Below, one piece after another: positions 1-8,200 of a stretch of 64,000 nucleotides of DNA. How positions within the stretch are numbered: position 1 is the stretch's first letter; each line of letters starts with the position of its first letter. Origin of the DNA: Agrobacterium vaccinii (GTDB lineage Bacteria > Pseudomonadota > Alphaproteobacteria > Rhizobiales > Rhizobiaceae). The DNA lies in assembly GCF_021310995.1 (NCBI RefSeq), contig NZ_CP054150.1:2816501-2880500 (forward strand), read 5' to 3'. The notes below the pieces were generated by a model. It did not search any database and was not told where the DNA came from. It saw nothing but the letters and a program-made list of their open reading frames with translations. The translations under genes were made by a program, and so were the position numbers.

Positions 1-445
1 ACTTGCTCTCACCAATCTTGTTCAGGAGGTCGAGCTGTGTCTCGAGGAAGTCGATATGGCCTTCTTCATCGATGAGCAGCGTTTCGAAAAGCTTCATCGA
101 AACATAATCACCCGCATCGTGACAGATATCGCGTGACTTCTTGTAGGCCGTGCGGGCGTCGTATTCGCCAGCGAGATCGGCTTCCAGCACTTCCTTCACA
201 TTCTGACCGATGCGCAGTGGCGCGACGGTCTGAAGGTTGGGATGGCCTTCGAGGAATATGATACGATCGATGATCTTGTCGGCGTGCTGCATCTCTTCGA
301 TGGATTCGGCACGCTCTTTCTTGGCGAGCTTTGTGTAGCCCCAATCGTTCAGCAGCCGGTAGTGCAGCCAGTACTGGTTGACTGCGCCGAGCTCGAGGAA
401 CAAAGCCTCGTTAAGCTGCTCGATGACTCTTGTGTCGCCTTTCAA
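1..445 (-). CDS. bfr: Bacterioferritin, 3' end beyond window
   Basis: Iron-storage protein that oxidises Fe(II) and stores it as ferric mineral in a 24-subunit shell, with haem bound between subunits. The reading frame shows the Bfr pattern: a ferroxidase-type Glu in [11 protein letters not shown] and the EEMQHAD segment holding the second-helix Glu/His ligands and the haem-ligand Met. About 148 codons are present and the family is about 160 residues, so only the last few residues lie outside the window. The start chosen is TTG at 445, preceded by AGGAG at good spacing. An in-frame ATG lies 8 codons upstream at 469, but the ribosome site falls inside that extension. The start overlaps the end of bfd by 35 bases, so the two are probably translationally coupled. 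Confidence 0.93.
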   Translation of the reverse strand, partial: MKGDTRVIEQLNEALFLELGAVNQYWLHYRLLNDWGYTKLAKKERAESIEEMQHADKIIDRIIFLEGHPNLQTVAPLRIGQNVKEVLEADLAGEYDARTAYKKSRDICHDAGDYVSMKLFETLLIDEEGHIDFLETQLDLLNKIGESK

Positions 446-722
446 TGTCCGCTCTCCTGTTGTCTTCATGCAATTGTCTCAGGCGGGACATAAAATCAAA
501 AACATCGGCTTCCGTCGAGTGGCGACGTGCATGATATTCTTCTGTGGTCTTGATAATTAGATCGACGACAGTGGGAAAGCAGCCGCAGCAACGGCCACGC
601 TTGGCCATAGCGTGATACACTTTGGCGGGCACGATCAACTGCCAACAGTCCTCATCGAGCATCTCGTTGATGACGTCATGAATATCGTTATCGGTGATGT
701 AATTGCAGCTGCAAACGAGCAT
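411..722 (-). CDS. bfd: Bacterioferritin-associated ferredoxin (Bfd)
   Basis: Small [2Fe-2S] protein that passes electrons to bacterioferritin so stored iron can be reduced and released. The N-terminal region has the Bfd cysteine layout: Cys4 and Cys6 (MLVCSC), then a Cys-Cys-x-Cys cluster ([11 protein letters not shown]) near residue 45. At 103 residues it is longer than the usual 60-75 of the family because of a charged, Arg/His-rich C-terminal tail. That tail is encoded partly over the start of bfr. It is the first gene of a bfd-bfr operon. An Irr-type element lies about 100 bases upstream. Confidence 0.93.
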   Translation of the reverse strand: MLVCSCNYITDNDIHDVINEMLDEDCWQLIVPAKVYHAMAKRGRCCGCFPTVVDLIIKTTEEYHARRHSTEADVFDFMSRLRQLHEDNRRADIERRHKSHRAA

Positions 723-775
723 GGATCATTGCCTGTGTGACGCAACACTTTGTTTTCACTCTTAAACCAAAACAG

Positions 776-788
776 GACACTGAGTGTC
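776..788. promoter_or_regulatory. 13-bp perfect palindrome upstream of bfd
   Basis: GACACTGAGTGTC is a perfect odd-length dyad 54-66 bases before the bfd start, where a promoter-proximal operator would sit. The regulator is unknown. Confidence 0.35.
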
Positions 789-821
789 AAGTAAAACCTC
801 TAATATTAAGAAATACGATAT

Positions 822-838
822 ATTAGACTCGTTCTAAA
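822..838. promoter_or_regulatory. Irr-box (ICE)-like element
   Basis: ATTAGACTCGTTCTAAA matches the rhizobial iron control element pattern TTTAGAA-N3-TTCTAAA at 12 of 14 defined positions. It lies 100 bases upstream of bfd-bfr, an iron-storage operon that Irr is known to control in relatives. The match is read by eye. Confidence 0.6.
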
Positions 839-979
839 CTTTACAAAAACCCTCTTATTTTCATTTATTTAGCTGTCATTGATCTGCAAAAAATCACGAT
901 CAAATTTATATGAGCTGATGCATACCAAGCCTTCGCGATCACGGAAAGTTTACTGGATCAAGCCTGTCGGCTGGCTACC

Positions 980-1705
980 TCATGCAAAATACTGCCCGCC
1001 ATTGGCGGTGAGCGTCGACCCCGTAATGAAGCCCGCTTCGTCTGAAGCGAGAAACAGCACGCAGCGGGCAATCTCTTCCGGCTCACCCAACCGCCCAACC
1101 GGTATCTGCGGCAGAATGCGATCGTTCAGCACGTTCTCAGGGATGGCGCGCACCATTTCTGTTCCGATATAGCCGGGGCAGATCGCGTTGACGGTGATGT
1201 TGCGCGCTGCGCCTTCCTGCGCCAGAGCCTTCGTCAGGCCAATGTCTCCAGCCTTTGCCGCAGAGTAATTCGCCTGTCCCGCCTGCCCTTTTTGGCCGTT
1301 GATGGAGGATATGTTGACGATACGTCCAAAGCCACGCTCACGCATTCCGGGCCAGACAGGATGCGTCATATTGAATGCGCCGGTCAGGTTCGTGTCGATC
1401 ACATCCCGCCACTGCTGCGGCGTGATCTTATGGAACATGGCATCGCGGGTTATACCGGCATTGTTCACCAGAACCTCCACAGGGCCAATATCGCTCTCGA
1501 CCTTGGCAATGCCCGCCACGCAGGCATCGTAATCTCTAATATCCCAGCAATAGGCCGGAATGCCGGTATCGCGACGAAACTGCTCGGCGCGATCTTCAGT
1601 GAAAGCGTAGTTGACGGCAACCCTGTAGCCAGCGGCATGAAGTGCCTTCGCTATGGCTGCGCCAATGCCGCTGGTTCCGCCCGTTATCAATGCAACCCGG
1701 CTCAT
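980..1705 (-). CDS. phbB: Acetoacetyl-CoA reductase
   Basis: NADPH-dependent reductase that turns acetoacetyl-CoA into (R)-3-hydroxybutyryl-CoA, the monomer for polyhydroxybutyrate. It is a short-chain dehydrogenase: cofactor motif GGTSGIG at residues 9-15, NNAG at 81-84, catalytic Ser near 133 and the Tyr147-x3-Lys151 pair in YSAAK. The start at 1705 has AGGAGG seven bases upstream. The frame extends six codons further, but with no ribosome site. At 241 residues it is the usual PhaB length. It lies downstream of phbA on the same strand with a 126-base gap, the standard rhizobial phbAB order. No synthase (phaC) is in the window. Confidence 0.95.
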   Translation of the reverse strand: MSRVALITGGTSGIGAAIAKALHAAGYRVAVNYAFTEDRAEQFRRDTGIPAYCWDIRDYDACVAGIAKVESDIGPVEVLVNNAGITRDAMFHKITPQQWRDVIDTNLTGAFNMTHPVWPGMRERGFGRIVNISSINGQKGQAGQANYSAAKAGDIGLTKALAQEGAARNITVNAICPGYIGTEMVRAIPENVLNDRILPQIPVGRLGEPEEIARCVLFLASDEAGFITGSTLTANGGQYFA

Positions 1706-1831
1706 ATTAAGGCCTCCTGTCATTCACTGTGTCAGCCTTTAGCGCATGTCGCCTCAAAACCTGTTGCTGTCTTGCGATAACGGCGTGCGTCACATTGGAG
1801 GCCATCATGGCATTTCGATGATCGGGGGCGC

Positions 1832-3013
1832 TCACATGCCCTCGATACACATCGCAACACCCATGCCGCCGCCGATGCAAAGGGTAACCAGCCCCTTCTT
1901 GGCACTGCGTCGCTTCATCTCGAACAGCAAGGTGTTGAGAACGCGCGCGCCGGATGCGCCGATGGGGTGACCGATGGCGATGGCCCCGCCATTGACGTTG
2001 ACGATTTCGGGGTCAAGACCCAGATCACGCACGACGGCGCAGGACTGCGCCGCAAAAGCCTCGTTTGCCTCAATCAGATCAAGATCGGAAACAGACCAGC
2101 CAGCCTTGGCAAGCGCCTTGCGAGACGCAGGTATTGGACCCGTCCCCATGATTTGTGGGTCAACCCCGGCGGTGGCCCACGAGGCGATGCGACCCAAAGG
2201 CTGAAGACCACGCTTTTGCGCTTCGGCTTCGCTCATCAGAAGAACGGCGGCGGCGCCATCGTTGAGGCCTGATGCATTGCCAGCCGTAACCGTGCCTTCC
2301 TTGTCGAAAGCAGGCCGCAGTTTCGTCAGCGTATCGAGTGATGCACCCGCACGAATATATTCGTCTGCATCAATGGTAACGTCGCTTTTCCGACCCTTGA
2401 TGATGAAGGGTACGATCTCGTCTGCAAACCGCCCGGCGGTCTGCGCCGCCTCCGCACGGTTCTGGGAGGTGACGGCGAACTGGTCCTGATCGTCTCTTGA
2501 AAGCTGCCACTGCCGGGCGATGTTTTCAGCCGTTATCCCCATGTGGTAGCCGTAGAAGGCATCGGTCAGGCCATCTTTCAGCATGGTATCGACCATTTTG
2601 AAATCGCCCATTTTGACGCCGCCGCGCAAATGCGCGCAGTGCGGCGCCATCGACATGGATTCCTGACCACCTGCTACAATGATCGACGCGTCACCGGTGG
2701 CGATCTGCTGCATACCAAGAGCAACCGCACGCAGACCGGAACCGCAGAGCTGGTTGATGCCGAATGCCGTCGCCTCCTGTGGCACGCCTGCCTTCATCGC
2801 CGCCTGACGGGCCGGGTTCTGGCCCTCGCCCGCCGCCAGCACCTGACCCAGAATGACCTCATCGACCTCGTTGGGTCCAACGCCTGCTCTTTCCAGCACC
2901 GACTGGATGACCGCGGCACCAAGCTCATGCGCAGGCGTGATGGCAAAGCTGCCGTTGAACGAGCCAACTGCCGTGCGTGCTGCACTGACAATGACGATTG
3001 AAGTCGAGGTCAT
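1832..3013 (-). CDS. phbA: Acetyl-CoA acetyltransferase (beta-ketothiolase)
   Basis: Condenses two acetyl-CoA into acetoacetyl-CoA, the first step of PHB synthesis, and can run in reverse during breakdown. The 393-residue protein has the thiolase nucleophile Cys90 (NQLCGSGLRA), the GHPIG histidine motif and the C-terminal CIGGGMG motif with the second active-site Cys. The start at 3013 has GGGAGA seven bases upstream. An in-frame ATG 12 codons earlier lacks a ribosome site. It is divergent from phaR across a 240-base spacer that carries TGC/GCA motifs. Confidence 0.96.
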   Translation of the reverse strand: MTSTSIVIVSAARTAVGSFNGSFAITPAHELGAAVIQSVLERAGVGPNEVDEVILGQVLAAGEGQNPARQAAMKAGVPQEATAFGINQLCGSGLRAVALGMQQIATGDASIIVAGGQESMSMAPHCAHLRGGVKMGDFKMVDTMLKDGLTDAFYGYHMGITAENIARQWQLSRDDQDQFAVTSQNRAEAAQTAGRFADEIVPFIIKGRKSDVTIDADEYIRAGASLDTLTKLRPAFDKEGTVTAGNASGLNDGAAAVLLMSEAEAQKRGLQPLGRIASWATAGVDPQIMGTGPIPASRKALAKAGWSVSDLDLIEANEAFAAQSCAVVRDLGLDPEIVNVNGGAIAIGHPIGASGARVLNTLLFEMKRRSAKKGLVTLCIGGGMGVAMCIEGM

Positions 3014-3120
3014 AACTGTATCTCCCATTTTGCGCCGCGAGATTGGCAAAGCTTTGCACGCAAGTCAAACCGCCATGAATGTCCCTGTCGACCATACTTT
3101 CAGGGACCGTAGAACACGAA

Positions 3121-3155
3121 TGCTGCGCAAAAAAAGTGACTGCTGCATCGCACAA
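3121..3155. promoter_or_regulatory. Possible PhaR operator pair
   Basis: Two TGC...GCA-type 12-mers, TGCTGCGCAAAA at 3121 and TGCATCGCACAA at 3144, lie between the phbA and phaR starts. They resemble the TGC/GCA-rich motif I recall for rhizobial PhaR. The second fits that motif fully and the first has one mismatch. Confidence 0.45.
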
Positions 3156-3253
3156 ACCGTTTGTCAGAACGGTTGATTTCAGCATAGTCTTAAAGATGGG
3201 AAGAGCAAAAACACCTGATAAAAAGAATATACCGGCATCGCGAGGAGGCGAGC

Positions 3254-3829
3254 ATGGCAAAACACACTGGCGAGACCATCATCAAGAAATATGCCAACCG
3301 CCGACTCTATAACACCGGCACGAGCACCTATGTGACGCTGGAAGACCTGGCGAAGATGGTCAAACGCGGCGAAGAGTTCAAGGTTCAGGACGCCAAGACA
3401 TCTGAGGACATCACCCATGCGGTGCTGACGCAGATCATCGTCGAGCAGGAAGGCAAGACCGGAAACACCCTGCTACCGACGGCTTTCCTGCGACAACTCA
3501 TTTCCTATTACGGCGACCAGATGCAGATGGTCGTGCCGACCTTTCTCGAACATTCGATGAAGACATTTTCCGAGCAGCAAAGCCAGATGCAGGACCAGAT
3601 GGCGAAAGCTTTCGGTGACACATCGGCGTCGAAAAACTTTGCGACACCCTTTGGCTTCATGGAAGAACAGGTCAAGCGCAACACGGAGCTCTTCCGACAG
3701 GCCATGCAGGTCTTCACGCCATTCCCGGTGCCGCCTGTGCCCAAGGAAACCAAGAAGCCTGATGCGTCCGAAATCGATGAACTGAAGTCCCAGTTGCGCA
3801 CGCTCCAGACCAAGCTCGATCAACTCTGA
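3254..3829 (+). CDS. phaR: PHB synthesis repressor PhaR (AniA)
   Basis: DNA- and PHB-binding repressor that controls phasins and carbon flow to polyhydroxyalkanoate granules. The N-terminal 60 residues carry the family signature (IIKKYANRRLYNT, then STYVTLEDLAKMV), followed by the PHB-accumulation regulator domain. The C-terminal third is Gln/Met-rich and ends in a short coiled coil (residues ~170-191). At 191 residues it is of normal length. GAGGAGG precedes the ATG. The phbAB genes run away from it. Its 3' end overlaps the convergent permease gene by 10 bases. Confidence 0.95.
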   Translation: MAKHTGETIIKKYANRRLYNTGTSTYVTLEDLAKMVKRGEEFKVQDAKTSEDITHAVLTQIIVEQEGKTGNTLLPTAFLRQLISYYGDQMQMVVPTFLEHSMKTFSEQQSQMQDQMAKAFGDTSASKNFATPFGFMEEQVKRNTELFRQAMQVFTPFPVPPVPKETKKPDASEIDELKSQLRTLQTKLDQL

Positions 3830-5205
3830 CGCGCCTCGGCCCTCTCTGGCACGCGAAGCAGAAGAAGAAAACCAGCGCCGAGAAAAATGGTGAGCATAGC
3901 CATGCCCAGATGGGCCGAGCCGGTGGCGTAGGTCACGATGGAGAAGGATAGCGTTGCCATGAAACTGGTTGCCCGACCGGAAAGCGCGTAGATTCCGAAG
4001 TAACGGCCCGCTTCCGCTATCGTCACGTTGCGGGCGAGATAAGAGCGCGACGATGCCTGCACGGGCCCGAAGGCAATGCCGATCAGCATGCCGTAGACCA
4101 GATAGGCTTTCTCCGCTCCGCTGGAAAACAGTCCTTCATGAGCGCCGACGGGAAGCGCCAGCAGCCCGAACAATGTGGAATCGGTCTGGGTGGAGACGAT
4201 GCCGAGGGTCGCTGCCAGGAGCAGCGTCAGAGCGATCAGCACCGTGTTTCGCGAGCCGAGCCGCTGGTCCACACGGCCAGCGGCAAGGCAACTGCCGATA
4301 GCGACGATGTTGAGGATGATGCCATATATGCCGATTTCCATCGTGCCCCATCCAAACAGGCCAGCGGCAAAAGCACCACCAAGGATCAAAACGCCGTTGA
4401 CGCCGTCTTGATACAGCATTCGGGCGATGAGAAACCGCATGATGGTTGGCCGTCCCTTGAGCTCCCTAACGGTCGCCTTCAGTTCCGTGAGGCCGGAATG
4501 AACGGCTTTTGCCAGAGGCAAACCCTTCTTCACATCTGGCGTGAAGAAAAACATGGGCAGGATAAAAACCAGATACCAGAGCGCAGAAATCGGGCCGGTG
4601 ATGCGCGCATCTTCTCCTGCTGCGGGATCGAGCCCGAAGAGAGGCGGAATTCCAAGAATGGTCACGCCCGTGCCTGGAGACGCCGCCAGAAACAGCACGA
4701 CAAAAATCAGCACCACCATACCGCCGAGATAACCAAGTCCCCAGGCCGTATTGGAAATGCGCCCGACATTTTGCGGTGTCGTCAGCCTCGGCATCATGGA
4801 ATCGTTGAAAACGATCGAAAACTCCGCCGCAATCGACGCCAGTATCATGAACGTAACAGGCCAGATGATCGCAGAGCCGGGTGCGGCAAACCACAGCATC
4901 GACAGGCTGGCGATCTTGAAGGTCGCGAAGAATGCGATCCACGGCTTTCTCGAGCCGGACTGGTCGGCAATGGAACCGAGTATGGGAGAGAAAATGGCTA
5001 TGACCACAGACGATATGGTCGCCATATTGCTCCAGGTCGTCTGCGCGGAAATTGGATCAGCCGTCAGCCGGGCAACGAAATAGGGCCCAAAAATGAAGGT
5101 AGTCACGACAGTGAAAAAGGGTTGGGCCGCCCAGTCGAAGAGCATCCAGCCCCAGATACCGCGTTTCGTCACGGTCTCTTCGGTCGCAGGGGAAGATGAG
5201 GCCAT
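3820..5205 (-). CDS. MFS permease, UMF1 (Atg22-like) family
   Basis: Inner-membrane transporter of the major facilitator superfamily with 461 residues and about 12 hydrophobic segments. The opening GIWGWMLFDWAAQPFF is typical of the UMF1 family, related to yeast Atg22. An MFS loop signature (GSIADQSGSRKPW) lies near residue 80. The substrate is unknown: family members have been tied to amino acid or sugar efflux, but nothing here decides it. It follows gdhB on the same strand, with a terminator between them, so it probably has its own promoter or depends on read-through. Confidence 0.85.
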   Translation of the reverse strand: MASSSPATEETVTKRGIWGWMLFDWAAQPFFTVVTTFIFGPYFVARLTADPISAQTTWSNMATISSVVIAIFSPILGSIADQSGSRKPWIAFFATFKIASLSMLWFAAPGSAIIWPVTFMILASIAAEFSIVFNDSMMPRLTTPQNVGRISNTAWGLGYLGGMVVLIFVVLFLAASPGTGVTILGIPPLFGLDPAAGEDARITGPISALWYLVFILPMFFFTPDVKKGLPLAKAVHSGLTELKATVRELKGRPTIMRFLIARMLYQDGVNGVLILGGAFAAGLFGWGTMEIGIYGIILNIVAIGSCLAAGRVDQRLGSRNTVLIALTLLLAATLGIVSTQTDSTLFGLLALPVGAHEGLFSSGAEKAYLVYGMLIGIAFGPVQASSRSYLARNVTIAEAGRYFGIYALSGRATSFMATLSFSIVTYATGSAHLGMAMLTIFLGAGFLLLLRVPERAEARQS

Positions 5206-5236
5206 GCGTCACCCTTTCGGCCGCTTTGGTATTCGT

Positions 5237-5264
5237 AAAACTGCCCGGCATTTTCGCCGGGCAG
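5237..5264 (-). terminator. Intrinsic terminator of gdhB
   Basis: On the minus strand CTGCCCGGC pairs perfectly with GCCGGGCAG over a six-base loop and is followed by TTTT, 14 bases after the gdhB stop. Confidence 0.8.
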
Positions 5265-5277
5265 CCAACGTCTGATA

Positions 5278-8200
5278 TCAGACGTTTCGCGCCTGGACTA
5301 TATCCGAAAGCAGACCGGCGGCAACAGTCAGACGTGCAAGGTTCGTGTCACCGCTGTCGCTCAAGGCCGCAAGCTCGGAGACGATGCGATTGACCCTGAC
5401 ACGGTCGGCTGCATACCAGGCCTGCACCGGGTTCTTCTCCTTGGCATGTTCCGTCAGCGCAGAGATGACGATGCGGCGACGTGATGCGGAAATCTGGTCC
5501 TGACTGCGCAGCAGAGCAAGACTTTCATAATGATCCGCCGGCGTGACGCGCTGACCGGCATCAAGAAGCCGTGCAACACGGAAGGTAACCGAAACAGCTC
5601 CATAGCTATCCGCCGCACGGGCAAGGGTCGTATTGGCCTGTTCGGCAATCAGCATGATCTCCGGCACGTAGACGAGAAGGGAAAGCGTTTCCAATTCCCG
5701 CACCAGTTCCGGTGCAACGCCATCAATCTGCGTAAAGCCAACCTCTTCCTTGTACTTGGCGGCACCGGGCGAGAGCGACTTTATCGCCGTCTTCAACTTG
5801 CCGATCTCATCTGTCATGGAGCCCGAAACGGTATTTGCCGTCTGCAAATAAAGCCGCGTCGCGTCCGTGTAGATGCGCGCAACCATGGCATAGAGCCCGT
5901 TCTGCACATCGCCGGATATCAGGCCGTCGAGCTGGTCGATCTCGCTCCAAAGCCGTTTGAGACCAAAACCATCCTCAACGATCATTGCCGCTTTGACGAC
6001 GGCCGGGGCCAGCATGCCGCTGGCATCCACAAGCTTCTGTACGAAGCCCGGACCACCCCTGTTGACGACCTGGTTGGCCAGCGATGTCGCGACGATTTCC
6101 CGGTGCAGGCGATGGCTGGTGATGTCAGCCGCATAGGTCTTTTGCATCTTGCTCGGGAAATAATCCGTCAGCAGATGTTGCAGATAGGGCTCGTCCGGCA
6201 GCGAGCTCGCCACCAGCGTATCGAACAGCGTCAGCTTGGCATATGACAGGAGAACGCCGATCTCGGGCCGGGTCAGAGGCTTTGCCGCCGCGTAGCGTTC
6301 GGCAAACTCTGCATCATTTGGCAGCGTTTCCACCTTGCGGTTCAACTGACCGACCGCCTCTAAGGCGCTCATTAAGCGACCAAGCTCCTCGCGGTTTTCC
6401 GTTCCCCGGCGCTCCGTCAGCGATATCGCCAGCGACTGAAGGTAGTTGTTGCGCAGCACGAGCTGTGCGACCTCCGTCGTCATCGAGGACAGCAACTGGT
6501 TGCGCTTGGCCAGGGTCAGACGACCATCATTGACGGGCGATGCAAGGGCGATCTTGATATTGACCTCAACGTCAGAGGAATTCACGCCCGCCGAGTTGTC
6601 GATAGCGTCCGAATTGCATCGGCCACCGGCAAGCGCATAGGCAATGCGTGCCTTTTGCGTAATGCCCAGATTGGCCCCTTCACCAATGACCTTGGCGCGC
6701 ACCTCGGTCGCATTGACACGGATCGGGTCGTTGGCGCGATCACCCACCTCGGCATTGGTTTCCACCGCAGCCTTGACGTAGGTGCCGATGCCGCCAAACC
6801 AGAGCAGGTCGACTGGTGCTTTGAGGATTGCCGTCATGATCTCGAACGGTGTTGCCACCAGCTTGTCAAGACCGATGGCACCAGCCGCTTCCTGCGTGAG
6901 CGTCACGGATTTTTCCGACCGGGAAATAATCATTGCGCCTTGAGACAGGGTCGAACGATCGTAATCCTGCCAGCTGGACCGGGGCAGATCGAACAGGCGC
7001 TTGCGCTCCGCAAAGGATTTGGCGGTGTCGGGTGTCGGATCGATGACGATATCGCGGTGGTCGAAGGCTGCAATCAGCTCGATTTTTTCAGACAGCAACA
7101 TGCCATTGCCGAAAACGTCGCCAGACATGTCACCGACACCGACGACCTTGAACGGCGTCGTCTGGATATCGGTGTCCATCTCGCGGAAGTGCCGCTTCAC
7201 GGTTTCCCAGGCACCACGCGCAGTAATGCCCATCTTCTTGTGGTCATAACCGGCAGATCCGCCGGATGCGAAAGCATCATCCAGCCAGAACCCTGCCTCC
7301 CGCGCCAGACCGTTGGCTGTATCCGAAAATGTCGCCGTTCCCTTATCTGCTGCGACGACGAAATAGGGATCGTCCCCATCCAGTCTCAGCGTGTCGGCAG
7401 GCGGCACGATATCATCGCCGACGATGTTGTCAGTGATCGACAGCAGCGTGCGAATGTAGGTCTGGTAGGCGTCCTTACCGGCAGTGAATATTTCATCACG
7501 GCTACCGCCAACCGGCAAGGTCTTCGGGAAAAAGCCGCCCTTTGCACCGACCGGCACGATCACGGCATTTTTTACCTGCTGCGCCTTGACCAGTCCCAGC
7601 ACTTCCGTGCGGTAGTCCTGACCGCGATCCGACCAGCGAAGTCCGCCACGGGCAACCTTGCCGAAGCGCAGATGAACGCCTTCGACCTCTGTGCCGTAAA
7701 CGAAGATTTCCCGGAACGGGCGCGGGTCCGGTAGGCCGTCCAGCAGCTTCGGATCGAATTTGAACGCCAGCATCGCCTTCGGCGACCCATCTGCATTGCG
7801 CTGGAAATAATTGGTGCGCAAGGTGGAGTCGACAGCGTTGACATAGCGGCGAAGCGTGCGGTCCTCATCGAGATTTGGCACGCCGGATAGCGCCGCTTCG
7901 ATTGCCTTGTGCACATCGGACAGTTTGCGCAGACGTGGCTTTTCGCCCAGCTTGGGGTCGAAGCCATGGGAAAAGAGTTCGAATATCTGCGCGGCGATGG
8001 CGGGATATTTGAACAGGGTTTCGGAAATATGCTCCTGAGAATAGACGATCCCCGTCTGGCGCAGATAGCGGGCGTAGGCACGCAAGACAGAAATTTCGCG
8101 CACATCGAGACCGGCTGCGAGGATCAGGCGATTGAAGTTGTCATTATCGACGCGGCCATCGAATGCGGCGAGAAACGCCTCTTCCAGCCGTGGTCCATAG

